DNA of 64,000 nt. Origin: JANSYA01 sp965243385 (lineage in GTDB: Bacteria > Spirochaetota > Leptospiria > Leptospirales > Leptonemataceae). The first letter of the stretch is position 1, and each line of letters begins with the position of its first letter. The notes under the pieces were generated by a model. The model saw only the letters and a list, made by a program, of their open reading frames with translations, searched no databases and was not told where the DNA came from. Positions 8,553 to 17,207 of this stretch are shown here, piece after piece. Location of the stretch: positions 2,728,001 to 2,792,000 of the forward strand of contig CBDEUV010000002.1 in assembly GCA_965243385.1 (NCBI GenBank), in the 5' to 3' direction. A program made the translations under genes and the position numbers.

Positions 8553-9485
8553 CTACCAGCTACCGGAGGCTCCGCCGCCGCCGAAGCTCCCGCCGCCGCC
8601 GGAAAAACCGCCTCCCGAAAATCCACCGCCGCTCGAGAAGCCGCCCCCGGAAAACCCGCCGCGACCGCCGGGCATGATTCCCAGAACGGAGATTAAGAAA
8701 GCGACCGCGCCGTAGAACATGGCGGTCGTAAAGGCCAGCGAAAGCAAAAGACCCAGCACGAATATTATGAAGGCCAGGCCGGAGCCGACCAACAGCCGCG
8801 TCGCGAAGCGAAAAGCGCGCAGGATCGCCCCGAGTATAAAGGCGCCGAAGAATACGACCATCTGGAAGACGCCGCCGATCTCTTCCGTCAGCGCCTCGTC
8901 CGGTGCGCGGTCGGGTTCCGGCAACTCTTCGTCGCGAATCGCGGCTTCGATGCCGTCGAGCCCTTGCTGAATGCCGCGAAAGAATTCCCCTTCACGAAAG
9001 GCCGGCACGATGGCGTCGGAAATAATTCGCTTCGCACGCGCGTCCGGAAGCGCGCCTTCGAGACCGTAGCCGACTTCGATGCGTACCCGCCGATCGTCTT
9101 TGGCGATCAAGAGAATAATGCCGTCATCGACGTTCGAGCGGCCGATCTGCCAGGCTTCCGCCACGCGAATCGAGTACTGCTCGATGGTTTCGAGACCGGT
9201 GGTCGGAACGAGCAATACAACCAGCTGCGAACCGTTCGCCGCTTCGTAATTCGCCAGACGACTCTCGAGCTGCGCCACTTCGCCCCCGGTCAGGGTGTTC
9301 GTCTGATCCGTAACCCGCGCGCTCAGTTGCGGAACGGGAATCTCGCTGTAATCGTATTCATCGCCGCTTTGCGGCTGCGCCTGCAGCGTTCCCGTTTGCA
9401 CGAGAAGCCCGGCGATTACCAAAAGCGAACAGCCCAACAGCGCGACCGCGCGGCGGCCGCTTCGCAATGCGCGCGACTTACTCAA
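8553..9485 (-). CDS. TPM-domain (YgcG/DUF477) exported membrane protein with Gly-rich tail
   Basis: 310 residues. A signal peptide (to about residue 36, LQA/Q) is followed by a TPM domain (about 50-190) with VTDQTNTLTGGE near its start, an SIRVAEAWQIG helix and DDGIILLIAKDDRRVRIEVGYGLEG, the family's central motif. Two transmembrane segments follow, and the tail is almost purely Gly/Ser/Phe (GGGFSGGG-type repeats) ending in SGSW. TPM proteins often sit beside LemA, as here, but their biochemical role is unsettled (a phosphatase activity is known for plant TLP18.3). TTG 9485 overlaps the lemA stop and has GGAAG 6 bases upstream. Confidence 0.9.
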   Translation of the reverse strand: MSKSRALRSGRRAVALLGCSLLVIAGLLVQTGTLQAQPQSGDEYDYSEIPVPQLSARVTDQTNTLTGGEVAQLESRLANYEAANGSQLVVLLVPTTGLETIEQYSIRVAEAWQIGRSNVDDGIILLIAKDDRRVRIEVGYGLEGALPDARAKRIISDAIVPAFREGEFFRGIQQGLDGIEAAIRDEELPEPDRAPDEALTEEIGGVFQMVVFFGAFILGAILRAFRFATRLLVGSGLAFIIFVLGLLLSLAFTTAMFYGAVAFLISVLGIMPGGRGGFSGGGFSSGGGFSGGGFSGGGGSFGGGGASGSW

Positions 9486-10152
9486 AATTGACTTCCGGCG
9501 GCTTGCTGATCGCTTCTTCGTTTTCCGGCTGGAAGCTCGGTTTGGTTACGTAGCCGAAGAGTTTGGCCGTGAGGTTGGTCGGGAAAACGCGAACAGTGCT
9601 GTTAAAATCCGACACCGATTTTATATAACGATTACGCGCGACCGTGATGCGATTCTCGGTGCCTTCCAGCTGCGCCTGCAGGTCGCGAAAATTTTCGTTC
9701 GATTTCAGATCCGGGTAGTTTTCGACCACCAGCATAAGTCGCGAAAGCGCGGATCCCATTGAGCTCTGGGCCTGCTGGAATTTCGCGAAGGCGGCCGGAT
9801 CGTTCACGAGTTCGGGCGTCGCCTGAATCGAACCGACCCGCGAACGCGCGTTCGTGATTTCAGTGAGCACTTCGCGCTCCTGATCGGCGAAGGCCTGCAC
9901 GGTTTTCACCAGATTGGGAATGAGATCGTAACGCCGCTGGTACTGATTCAGGACCTCCGCCCAGGCGGCCTTGACATTTTCGTCTTTGACCTGAATTTCG
10001 TTATATCCACAGGACGCGGTCATGCTCAGCAGTAAAGCGGCCGCTCCCATCCGCAGAAGGCGCAGGAAGCCTCGCGAAGAGGCGGAGTGTTTTCCGCCGG
10101 CGGGCCGTGGAGCCGCGACCGCGTGAAAGGTTTCGTTCGTAAAGTCCGTCAT
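9478..10152 (-). CDS. lemA: LemA family protein
   Basis: Membrane-anchored helical protein of 224 residues. A basic N-terminus and hydrophobic segment end in LSMTASC (Cys48), a possible lipobox, so it may be lipidated rather than a simple signal anchor. The LemA core follows: VKAAWAEVLNQYQRRYDLIPNLV, a coiled region, YPDLKSNENFRDLQAQLEGTENRI and the NSTVRVFPTNLTAKLFGY motif near the end. ATG 10152 is preceded by GAGGGCATT, clearly better than the upstream in-frame start. It overlaps the TPM gene by 8 bases, so the two are translated as a pair. The LemA-TPM pairing is widespread but its function is not defined. Confidence 0.95.
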   Translation of the reverse strand: MTDFTNETFHAVAAPRPAGGKHSASSRGFLRLLRMGAAALLLSMTASCGYNEIQVKDENVKAAWAEVLNQYQRRYDLIPNLVKTVQAFADQEREVLTEITNARSRVGSIQATPELVNDPAAFAKFQQAQSSMGSALSRLMLVVENYPDLKSNENFRDLQAQLEGTENRITVARNRYIKSVSDFNSTVRVFPTNLTAKLFGYVTKPSFQPENEEAISKPPEVNFE

Positions 10153-10344
10153 AATGCCCTCTATTGATTGATTCGGCTCGCGTGAAATCTGCGAAAAGGA
10201 TTGCGTATCCGCAAAAATCGAATCCTCTGGTTTTGGGCGGCGGTCAATCAAAAATTCGCCGGCGACGCACGGCCCGCCTTCCGATCCTGGCGCAAAAAAC
10301 TCAACAAGAATACTCCGGAATAAAACTCCGCAGGACGACTCCGA

Positions 10345-11214
10345 ATGAAACAGATCATACGCGATCTTAATAGCCGCTTCGACCAGCTCCAGGACACGAC
10401 TCCCGAACTATTGAGCCTGCTCCTCTATTCGCTGGTGTTGATGGGCATGATCTTTCTCCTGCGTTTTTTGATTCTGCGACTGCTCGTACGCCGGGGCAGC
10501 GACGGCACGCACCGCAAACGCTGGCGCATCAACAGTCTGTACATCGCCGTATTTCTCAGCGCCCTGGTTGTTACTCCGCTCTGGCTCAAATCTTTAAGCG
10601 GCGTGCTCACGATGCTCGGCATCTTCGGCACCGGCCTGGTGATCGTAAACAAAGAGGTGATCCTGAATATCACCGGCTGGTTTTATATTATGATTCGCCG
10701 GCCCTTCGTCATGGGCAACCGCGTCGTCATCGGCAGCACCATCGGCGACGTGCTGGAAATCCGCCTGCTGGATACGACGATGATCGAAGTGCTCCCCCGC
10801 GACCAGGGCGGCCAGAGCACCGGTCGCATCGTACACGTGCCGAACAGTCTGGTGTTTACGCAGCCGGTCGCGAATTCGAGCAAAGAGTTCTCGTTCAACT
10901 GGAACGAAATCATCGTGCCCCTGACGCCGGATTCCGACTGGAAGAAGGCCCGGGCGCTGCTACTCAAGATCGCCGAAGAGAGCATTGAAGAGATTACGAC
11001 CGACGACCAGCGGATCCAGAGCGCGGAAGAGGCGCACGATATCCACTATTCCTATTTGACGCCGTCGGTGTACGTTGAATACAAAACCGGCGCGATCCTG
11101 CTGCACCTGCGTCACCTGACCGAACCACGGCGCACCCGGATCATCACCGATTTGATCTGGCGCGAAATTCTGACCCGTTTCGCGCGCATCAAATCCATTC
11201 GTCTGCAGAAATAA
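10345..11214 (+). CDS. MscS-family mechanosensitive ion channel
   Basis: Inner-membrane channel of 289 residues thought to release osmolytes on hypo-osmotic shock. Three transmembrane helices lie at about 21-48, 62-81 and 86-107; the last is the pore helix rich in Gly and small residues (LTMLGIFGTGLVIVNKEV). It runs into the MscS beta domain, with RRPFVMGNRVVIG and the conserved VPNSLVF loop, then a C-terminal alpha/beta domain. It is divergent from lemA across about 190 bases in which I can point to no clear promoter. Small size and three helices match the MscS rather than MscK type. Confidence 0.93.
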   Translation: MKQIIRDLNSRFDQLQDTTPELLSLLLYSLVLMGMIFLLRFLILRLLVRRGSDGTHRKRWRINSLYIAVFLSALVVTPLWLKSLSGVLTMLGIFGTGLVIVNKEVILNITGWFYIMIRRPFVMGNRVVIGSTIGDVLEIRLLDTTMIEVLPRDQGGQSTGRIVHVPNSLVFTQPVANSSKEFSFNWNEIIVPLTPDSDWKKARALLLKIAEESIEEITTDDQRIQSAEEAHDIHYSYLTPSVYVEYKTGAILLHLRHLTEPRRTRIITDLIWREILTRFARIKSIRLQK

Positions 11215-11216
11215 CC

Positions 11217-11228
11217 TCCACCGGTGGA
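11217..11228 (+). terminator. 12-bp palindrome followed by T-run after the MscS gene
   Basis: TCCACCGGTGGA is a perfect palindrome starting just after the stop codon, and a run of seven T follows about 7 bases later (from about 11234). The lack of a loop makes it a weak intrinsic terminator. Confidence 0.4.
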
Positions 11229-11297
11229 CTCACTTTTTTTGATTCGGTCTGATTTTTTCCTCAGCCAATGTGACATAACGCCGATATTCGATATGAT

Positions 11298-11969
11298 ATG
11301 GACTCACACATGAATTCCGTTCAGGCGATCCACAATCGAGTCGGCGACATTATGCAACGAGTGTCTGTGAAGATGAGCCGCTTCGAAAGCGGTCCGCGCA
11401 GACCGGAGGTCGCCGCCAGCACGGGGGCCGCGCGCTTCCTGCAGGGCCAGTCCGCAGGTGGCGCCGGCGCGACCGTTGCAGGATCTCCGAATATAAAATC
11501 CAACTCGACCGCCGGACGATCGACCCAGGAACTGCAGGCGCGTGCGGGTCGAGACCTCTCGCAGACTCCCGCTCAACGGCCGGTCTTTGCAGCAGAGCTC
11601 GAAGCGATGATCCAGCAGGAGGCGCGCAATCAGGCGGTTTCGCCGGAATTGATTCGCGCGGTGGTTCAGGCGGAAAGCGGCGGCCGTCCGGACGCCCGCT
11701 CGAAAGCCGGCGCCGTGGGCCTGATGCAGCTCATGCCGGGAACCGCCCGCGAATTGGGAGTGAATCCAAATAATCCGCGCGAAAATATTCGCGGAGGCGT
11801 CCAATACCTGAACCAGATGGCCGGCAAATTCGGCGACCTGGACCTGGCGCTGGCGGCCTATAATGCGGGGCCGGGAGCCGTAAAAAAATATGGCGGAGTT
11901 CCGCCGTATCGGGAAACCATAGACTATATCGGCAAGATCCGCAAATCGCTGGGCGAGCCGGCGCGCTGA
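11298..11969 (+). CDS. Soluble lytic transglycosylase-like (SLT) protein
   Basis: 223 residues. The C-terminal half is a canonical SLT lysozyme-like domain that would cleave peptidoglycan glycan strands: the catalytic Glu lies in VVQAESGG, then KAGAVGLMQLMPGTARELG, and LALAAYNAGPGAVKKYGGVPPYRET, the standard order of motifs. The N-terminal about 90 residues are Ala/Gly/Ser-rich low-complexity linker with no signal peptide that I can see, which suggests non-Sec export or delivery through an appendage such as the flagellar export apparatus (inference). ATG 11298 and ATG 11310 are both possible. The next gene is another muramidase-like protein. Confidence 0.88.
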   Translation: MDSHMNSVQAIHNRVGDIMQRVSVKMSRFESGPRRPEVAASTGAARFLQGQSAGGAGATVAGSPNIKSNSTAGRSTQELQARAGRDLSQTPAQRPVFAAELEAMIQQEARNQAVSPELIRAVVQAESGGRPDARSKAGAVGLMQLMPGTARELGVNPNNPRENIRGGVQYLNQMAGKFGDLDLALAAYNAGPGAVKKYGGVPPYRETIDYIGKIRKSLGEPAR

Positions 11970-12048
11970 TCGCCGACCCTTTCGCCAGCGACCGCACGGA
12001 CGCGGACAGGGACGCAGCCCGCTATCGACTGAGGCGACCGACCCGACC

Positions 12049-12672
12049 ATGAAAGCCGCACACCGCAATATTTCGCGCGCCTTAACGCTGACTGTATTCG
12101 CGCTCGCGAGTCTGGCCTGTCCGCGCAATACCGAAGACGCGTTGATGCTGCATCTCTATCATATGCTGCACCCGGAAATTCAGAAGGCCGCGAAGGGTAC
12201 GGACTTCAGTCCGGAATACATCGCGGCATTGATCAGCATCGAATCATCGCCTCCGGGCAATCCCGACAGCGAGCGCTTCGAACCAAACGTCTATCGCAAA
12301 CTGCTGGCTCTGAAAAAAGACGGCGAAAGCTGGGGCGGCCTGAATCGCAAAGACGTCGCGCGCTACAGCGACGAACAGCTGAAGCAGCTGGCCACCAGTT
12401 ACGGACTGGTACAGATTATGGGATACCACTGCATTCAGCTCGGCTGCGAAGTCGAAGAGCTGCGAGGCGATTACCAGCTGCAGTGGGCCGCGGCTTATAT
12501 GCAGTTTCACTACGCGAAGCAGGGTCGCAAGCGTGACTGGAGCGCCTGCTTTCGCATTCACAACACGGGCCGACCGAACGGCCGCCCGCACCGCAGCGAC
12601 TACGTCGAACGCGGCCTGATTCGCATGCAGTACTATCGCGACTGGATGAAAAAGAACGGCAGCGTGCTCTAG
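12049..12672 (+). CDS. Lysozyme-like putative lipoprotein
   Basis: 207 residues. The N-terminus is a signal peptide ending ALASLAC with Cys24 as the likely lipidated residue. The mature part has the order ISIESSPPG, SERFEPNVY and TSYGLVQIMGYH, which resembles the N-acetylmuramidase/lysozyme fold: a Glu followed by an RFEP-type motif, then a GLxQIMG helix. A cell-wall hydrolase role is therefore likely, but I cannot name the family with certainty. It follows the SLT gene by about 80 bases on the same strand, so the two may be co-transcribed peptidoglycan remodelling enzymes. Confidence 0.65.
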   Translation: MKAAHRNISRALTLTVFALASLACPRNTEDALMLHLYHMLHPEIQKAAKGTDFSPEYIAALISIESSPPGNPDSERFEPNVYRKLLALKKDGESWGGLNRKDVARYSDEQLKQLATSYGLVQIMGYHCIQLGCEVEELRGDYQLQWAAAYMQFHYAKQGRKRDWSACFRIHNTGRPNGRPHRSDYVERGLIRMQYYRDWMKKNGSVL

Positions 12673-12712
12673 CGGACCGCAGGTCCGCGCAACTCTGCCC
12701 GCCAGGGCAGAG
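12672..12712 (+). terminator. Two perfect hairpins between convergent genes
   Basis: The first stem is GCGGACC (12672-12678) pairing with 12682-12688 around GCA. The second is CTCTGCCC (12693-12700) pairing with 12705-12712 around GCCA. They directly follow the lysozyme-like gene's stop and precede the convergent DoxX gene. No T-run follows, so Rho-independent termination is not certain. Confidence 0.55.
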
Positions 12713-12753
12713 CATACATTAGCAGGCCGAGCTGCGCTGTCGAACGCGCCGAT

Positions 12754-13182
12754 TCAATCGCGCATGATCGCATGGCGACCGGAGCCCAGAAAGGCCAGCG
12801 CCAGACCCCCGACGCCGATTAGAAAGGGAAACTCGAATTTGCCCTGATCGCCTTCGCCCACCCCGAACATCGCCGGAAAGTCGGGTCCGTGCATGATGAC
12901 CGCGATGCCGAAGAAGAGCGCCGCCACCGCAAGTCCGTTCAAACGTACCCGAACGCCCAGTACCAATAGGAGACCACTGAACGCCTCGACAATAATCGTA
13001 ATCAACACGATGCTCCAGCCGAAAAACGCGCCGCCGAACATGGCCGACATAGAATTCACGAAACTGAGATCGCCCGAAACCAGCGCCAGCAATTTCGGCA
13101 CGCCGTGCGCCATACAGATCGCGCCGACCGTAATACGCAAAAAAGTAGCCGCGAGATCGTTGTTGTTTTTCAGGAACTGCAT
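12754..13182 (-). CDS. DoxX family membrane protein
   Basis: 142 residues with four hydrophobic helices. The order RITVGAICMAHGVPKL, then a second helix, LLVLGVRVRLNGLAVAALFFGIAVIMHG and a final GGLALAFLGSGRHAI matches DoxX/YphA-type proteins. Members are linked to oxidative-stress or thiol membrane complexes in some bacteria, but the role here is unknown. It is convergent with the lysozyme-like gene, and the LipL21-like gene upstream has its own terminator, so it is probably a single transcription unit. A poly-T terminator for the gene upstream ends just before its promoter region. Confidence 0.85.
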   Translation of the reverse strand: MQFLKNNNDLAATFLRITVGAICMAHGVPKLLALVSGDLSFVNSMSAMFGGAFFGWSIVLITIIVEAFSGLLLVLGVRVRLNGLAVAALFFGIAVIMHGPDFPAMFGVGEGDQGKFEFPFLIGVGGLALAFLGSGRHAIMRD

Positions 13183-13219
13183 GACGGGATCTTAGCAATT
13201 TCGCCAGTCGCAGTCATGC

Positions 13220-13257
13220 AAAAAAAAGACCGGCCCGCAATTGAGGGGGCCGGTCTT
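13220..13257 (-). terminator. Rho-independent terminator of the LipL21-like gene
   Basis: On the minus strand a 10-bp stem, AGACCGGCCC (13256-13247) with its complement (13236-13227), is followed by a run of at least seven T. It lies about 30 bases past the stop of the LipL21-like gene. This is the textbook form of an intrinsic terminator. Confidence 0.9.
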
Positions 13258-13287
13258 CGCTGGATTCGGACAATTGTCCTGAATCAA

Positions 13288-13878
13288 TTATTCGACTGAA
13301 ACCTCTTCGGCCAGAGCTTCGAAGGCTCGCTCTCCACCGGGATACTTGAAATACCCAACACACTGGCAATCTTCCCAGGTTTCCGGTTCACCCACTTCCG
13401 CGCAGATACCGGTCTGTTGGTTCAGAGAACAACAATCGTAAAGACCGATGCCGCTGATCTTACCCTGAGTCTGGGTAACAATCGCCTGGCCTGTGGATTG
13501 ACCGTCGGATACACCCGACGCTTGTTCGACATAGTCTCCGATGATTTTCGAAAGGCCGTCACCCGCAACAAGGTCGCGAGCCGCCCGCCGGCAGGTCGTT
13601 TGCTTCATTGCGATGCTACCCGCACGAATGGCACGCTCGGAAGCCCGGGCGGAGAATTTCAAATAAAGATAGTCGTTGTTCTCCGAATCGGCGCAGTATT
13701 CCGCGGGGCTCTCACCCTTGAGTGCTTTGTCAGCGCGCGGTTTACAGGCCCAGCCTTCAAATTTCCAGGCATTCTTCCCGGTAGTGGTCGCGTCACGGCG
13801 GGCGTCGCCGGTTCCACCGCAGGCCAGCGTAAAAGACACTGCCATTAAGGCTGCAATTAGTAAAGAAAATTGTTTCAT
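13288..13878 (-). CDS. lipL21: LipL21-like outer-membrane lipoprotein
   Basis: 196 residues. The signal peptide ends SFTLAC, so Cys20 is the lipidated residue. The mature protein follows the layout I recall for Leptospira LipL21: DATTTGKNAWKFEGWAC, a YLYLKFSARAS segment, MKQTTCRRAAR, EQASGVSDGQSTGQAIV, GIGLYDCC and EDCQCVGYFKYPGGERA near the C-terminus. In Leptospira this is an abundant surface or periplasm-facing lipoprotein reported to bind peptidoglycan. CAGGAG precedes the ATG, and a TATACT -10-like hexamer lies near 13914-13919. A strong terminator follows, consistent with a highly expressed single gene. Six extra cysteines suggest disulfides. The match is from memory, so the orthologue call needs a search. 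Confidence 0.8.
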   Translation of the reverse strand: MKQFSLLIAALMAVSFTLACGGTGDARRDATTTGKNAWKFEGWACKPRADKALKGESPAEYCADSENNDYLYLKFSARASERAIRAGSIAMKQTTCRRAARDLVAGDGLSKIIGDYVEQASGVSDGQSTGQAIVTQTQGKISGIGLYDCCSLNQQTGICAEVGEPETWEDCQCVGYFKYPGGERAFEALAEEVSVE

Positions 13879-14096
13879 TGTATAGGCTCCTGTTCTTGAA
13901 CGAACTCCTGTTAAGTATAGAGGGCTTATAGGCGCGTTAGATCGTTTTTTTTGATCGATACGGCGCTGCCCGAAGGATCAAGCCTTCCGAGGATTCCGTC
14001 AATCGTTTTACTCACCCCTGTGTAAAAAGCTTTTCTGAGCTTTTACAGGTTTTTAGTCGACCGCACGAATCGTCCGGTTCGTTTTAAAAATACCGT
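13879..14096. promoter_or_regulatory. Divergent region upstream of the LipL21-like gene
   Basis: 218 bases, notably more A+T-rich than the surroundings. It holds the ribosome site and a TATACT-like -10 for the lipoprotein on the minus strand. A direct repeat AACAGGAG occurs twice just upstream of that start. An imperfect inverted repeat, GTAAAAAGCT/AGCTTTTAC (about 14020-14047), lies nearer the DUF2079 gene and could be an operator or a small transcript hairpin. No gene is evident inside. Confidence 0.35.
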
Positions 14097-16121
14097 ATGT
14101 CGCATCGATTTCGCGAAATATCCGTATTGTACGGGGTCTCCGCGGCGCTGACCGCGCTTTTGGCCCTGCCCCCCGGCCTCGCTCTGTGGGGCTGGCCCGA
14201 CCTGGACGCGCTGGAAATTCTGCAGCAACGACTCGTCGCCGTGGAGCGCGGCATTGGCTTCGCTTTGTTAACGTTGTGTTTGATTCTCTGGTTCGTACGA
14301 CGGGTCGCACGCTTGCGACGGGAGCGCGCGGCGGCCGGTCAGCCAGACACGGACTCCCTGTTCGTTGAAAATCAATCGCGAGTGGAAGATGCTTCGCACG
14401 ATGTGCACGGTCCCGCGTTGTACAGCGAAGGCGCCAGCGCCGCTCGACGCGCGGAAAGCGAAGCCCGTGCCGCCCGACGTTTGAGTCTGCTGAGCTTTCC
14501 CGCAATCTTCGCTCCGGCGTTGCCGCTGCTGATCTATCTCTGGCAGATGAATCAGCTGGCCTATGCGAATCTGTTTCTCGGCGACCAGGACTTCACGAAT
14601 ATTTCGACGGCCATCAATCAGACGGCGCAGTGGCGGGGTTTCCTGACGACTCCCTTTTTGGAAACCGGACCGACCGGCAGCTACCTCGGGCATCACTTCT
14701 CGCCGCTGCTTGCGCTGTACGCGCCGGCCTACTGGCTGGCCGGGACCGGTATTCTGGCCGACGCCGGCCTGCAGGCCATACGCAGCACGCATCAGATTTA
14801 CGCTGCCTGCCTGTGGGCGACGCTGGCCCTGGGCCTCCTGTTCTGGGCCCGACTGATTCAGCGAGAGATTCGCGGGAAGATTACGGCCGTCGCCTGCATG
14901 GCTGTTTTCTGCGGAGCCTTCCCGCTGTGGCGTCTCGCGCTATCGTACCACTATGAATTGCCGGTCATACCGCTATCCGCTCTGACTTTCCTCGCGCTGG
15001 CTCGCTGGCGGAGCGGCCGGCTCAATCTGTGGTTCTGGCTATGGCTTTTGCTGTGGATGGCGAATAAAGAGGACATCGCCCTCTACATCGGCCTCTTCGC
15101 CGTATATCTGGCCAGCGATCGGGGAGCGGCGCCGGACGCCGCGCCGCTCGCGCATTTGACCCGCGCGCTCGGGGTGGGCGTATTCGCGCTCGCCTGGCTG
15201 CTGCTGGCGCTGCTCGGCATGGAATCGATCGGCGGACCGGAACGGGTCGACTGGGTGCAGATGTGGTCGGAGCCGACTCCTTATTCGGAACGCAGTTTGC
15301 GGCCGGGGTTGTTTTTATTGCTGTCGTTCGCTCTGATACCGGCGCTCAGGCTTCGATTTTTCGCGCTGGTGCTGGTGCCGCTGCTGGTATTTCATTATCT
15401 GTCGCAGCAGGTCTGGCACCACAACTATCTCGGTCACTACAGCTACGCGATCTTACCGTTTCTCGGCTTCGGTCTGATCCGCGGTCTGGGCCGACTGGAG
15501 AACTGCTTCGATTTCTGGCGAGAAGCCCGCGGCGACGCCACTATCGGCTCTGGTTCCGGCGGCCGGAATCTACTCCCGTCCCGATGGAGCGAGTCCGTTC
15601 CGGCGCTGGTATTGATCGCCGCGCTGGCCTGCAGCATTCTGGCGGCCGCCTCCGATCGTTATATGCCGCTGCCGCGCCTGAACGCGGATCCGCGCTTTAT
15701 AACGGTCGAAGCTATGCTGCAGAAACTTCCAGCCGGAGCCTGTTTGCAAACCCAGTCTCCGTTTTCCGCGCATGCTCCGCTCGACGTGCAGGTCTTTCCG
15801 CTGATGATTCCTCAGAAGAACCCCGCGCATACGAGAATGCCGGGACCGCATAACTTCGAGCGATTCTATTTCCGCCAGCAGAGCTGTCGCGGCTACTATC
15901 TATTATTGGATATCAGCGATCCCATGCCGCCGTTTTATTCGCAGGAGCATTTGACGGCTTTCGCACAATTCGCGGAGCGCAATCTGGAGCGCATGCCGTT
16001 CGGCGATGAGAATGGAGATGAAATCTCCGCGACAGAGACGGACGCAGATGCGGATGCGGATGCGGATGCGGATGCGAGATCCGGCCCCGCACTGCGGATG
16101 TACCGCCTGGGCCTCTACTGA
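14097..16121 (+). CDS. DUF2079-type polytopic membrane protein
   Basis: 674 residues with about ten or more hydrophobic helices. The segment with INQTAQWRGFL, then YLGHHFSPLLALYAPAYWL, and a later YHYELPVIPLSALTFLALARW fit the DUF2079 family, relatives of GT-C glycosyltransferases that use lipid-linked sugars. An acidic residue in the first large extracytoplasmic loop (DQDFTNIS) sits where GT-C enzymes have their catalytic Asp. A cytoplasmic insert of about 70 residues lies between the first helices. Near the C-terminus is an Asp-Ala repeat encoded by a hexanucleotide array. Its actual sugar substrate is unknown. Confidence 0.7.
   Translation: MSHRFREISVLYGVSAALTALLALPPGLALWGWPDLDALEILQQRLVAVERGIGFALLTLCLILWFVRRVARLRRERAAAGQPDTDSLFVENQSRVEDASHDVHGPALYSEGASAARRAESEARAARRLSLLSFPAIFAPALPLLIYLWQMNQLAYANLFLGDQDFTNISTAINQTAQWRGFLTTPFLETGPTGSYLGHHFSPLLALYAPAYWLAGTGILADAGLQAIRSTHQIYAACLWATLALGLLFWARLIQREIRGKITAVACMAVFCGAFPLWRLALSYHYELPVIPLSALTFLALARWRSGRLNLWFWLWLLLWMANKEDIALYIGLFAVYLASDRGAAPDAAPLAHLTRALGVGVFALAWLLLALLGMESIGGPERVDWVQMWSEPTPYSERSLRPGLFLLLSFALIPALRLRFFALVLVPLLVFHYLSQQVWHHNYLGHYSYAILPFLGFGLIRGLGRLENCFDFWREARGDATIGSGSGGRNLLPSRWSESVPALVLIAALACSILAAASDRYMPLPRLNADPRFITVEAMLQKLPAGACLQTQSPFSAHAPLDVQVFPLMIPQKNPAHTRMPGPHNFERFYFRQQSCRGYYLLLDISDPMPPFYSQEHLTAFAQFAERNLERMPFGDENGDEISATETDADADADADADARSGPALRMYRLGLY
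16047..16076 (+). repeat. GATGCG hexanucleotide microsatellite inside the DUF2079 gene
   Basis: Five perfect GATGCG units, preceded by a degenerate GACGCA, encode an Asp-Ala repeat close to the C-terminus. Copy changes would add or remove two residues and keep the frame. Confidence 0.9.
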
Positions 16122-16145
16122 GACCGGCCGGCGACCGGGCGCTCG

Positions 16146-16451
16146 TCAGACGTACGAGATATCGATGCGGGTCAGGTAATCCTGAATCTGACCGACGGTC
16201 TTCTGAATTTCGCCGGCGCCACTGGCCTTCGCTGCGTCTTCGATTTGTTTGCCGTAACGGGAGAGGTCGTGGAAGCCGTAGCCGCCGCCGGAGCCCTTCA
16301 TATTGTGACCGAGCACTCGACATTGTTCAAAATCACCATCGCCGACGGCGGAGGTGATCTTCTCGATGTTCTTGTCCAGGTTCGATAGGTAGGTGGGGAT
16401 TAGATCCTCCAGGTCCGCATCGACTTCTACTTTGATCCTATCACCTGACAT
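16146..16451 (-). CDS. Histidine phosphotransfer (HPt) domain protein
   Basis: 101 residues forming a single HPt four-helix domain. The phosphoacceptor is His49 in VLGHNMKGSGGGYGF, which matches the HNLKGSG signature. It begins DRIKVEVDADLEDLIPTYLSNL, the usual first helix. HPt proteins relay phosphate between hybrid histidine kinases and response regulators. No kinase or receiver domain is encoded in this window, so the partner is elsewhere. It lies tail to tail with the DUF2079 gene and behind a 160-base A+T-richer leader. Confidence 0.93.
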   Translation of the reverse strand: MSGDRIKVEVDADLEDLIPTYLSNLDKNIEKITSAVGDGDFEQCRVLGHNMKGSGGGYGFHDLSRYGKQIEDAAKASGAGEIQKTVGQIQDYLTRIDISYV

Positions 16452-16613
16452 AGCGCTCTACCCTGCTTGATTCTATCCTACATCGAATTGAAACGCAACC
16501 GTATTTGTGGACTCTTTTTTCGGAGTCACCCTATTTTTAACATTCAGCTAATAAACAATAGGCCTTAAGGACTACGCCTGCTCGCAGGCAACCGGGCCGG
16601 GGCGACATCCCAT

Positions 16614-17207
16614 CTACTCCGCGGGCGGCTCTGAGGCTTCCAGGACAGGATTGGATCGATTCACAAATTCACTTTCAATTACATTGCTCGCTCGCTGAGC
16701 CAGCTGCCGGAGCAAGCGCTGACGCGCTTCGAATTCGCTTTCGAGAAAGCCTTCCCGCTCGGAGTATTCCACCCGCGCGCTGACCTCTCGCGAAATCCAC
16801 AAATTCTCGCCCGGTTTCTCGCGAACTTTGATCCGCGCCGCGACGAGAAGCTCGAAGCGAGTCGGCGTGCGCAGATTATCAAACATACGACCCGATTTGC
16901 GATAAACCGAAATCTCGCCGTACACCCACAGGCGCGCCTCTTCCCGGCTTTTGGTAAGCGTGAAGTTTTCGCGCCGGGCGATTTCACGCCGCATGACTTC
17001 GGTCAGCTCGACGTTGACGTCGGGTTGAAACGACTGATTCGTAAAATTGTGCAGAAAGAGCGTCCGTTCTCCGGGCGGATAGGCCGAAAGATCCACGCGC
17101 TGGAAATAGGCGCAGCCCCCGACGCTGGCCATCCCGAGCACGAGGGCCGCGACCATCGCCGCGCCGCGGATCCGCTGCAATCCGCCCGACCCGGGGATTC
17201 GTTTCAT
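16614..17207 (-). CDS. LptE-like lipoprotein
   Basis: 197 residues. The signal peptide ends MASVGGC, with Cys32 as the lipidation site. The mature part reads like LptE, the lipoprotein that plugs the LptD LPS translocon: LFLHNFTNQSFQPDVNVELTEVMRREI, then ARLWVYGEISVYRK, and a helical C-terminus. Start overlaps the end of the DUF4340 gene by 4 bases, so it is the last gene of the GldA-F-G operon. LptE is poorly conserved, so this is a fold-level guess; a generic operon lipoprotein is the alternative. Confidence 0.5.
   Translation of the reverse strand: MKRIPGSGGLQRIRGAAMVAALVLGMASVGGCAYFQRVDLSAYPPGERTLFLHNFTNQSFQPDVNVELTEVMRREIARRENFTLTKSREEARLWVYGEISVYRKSGRMFDNLRTPTRFELLVAARIKVREKPGENLWISREVSARVEYSEREGFLESEFEARQRLLRQLAQRASNVIESEFVNRSNPVLEASEPPAE

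Noticed and set aside
16047..16076. Phase-variable contingency repeat
   Set aside because: The unit is six bases, so copy changes keep the reading frame and would not switch the gene off.
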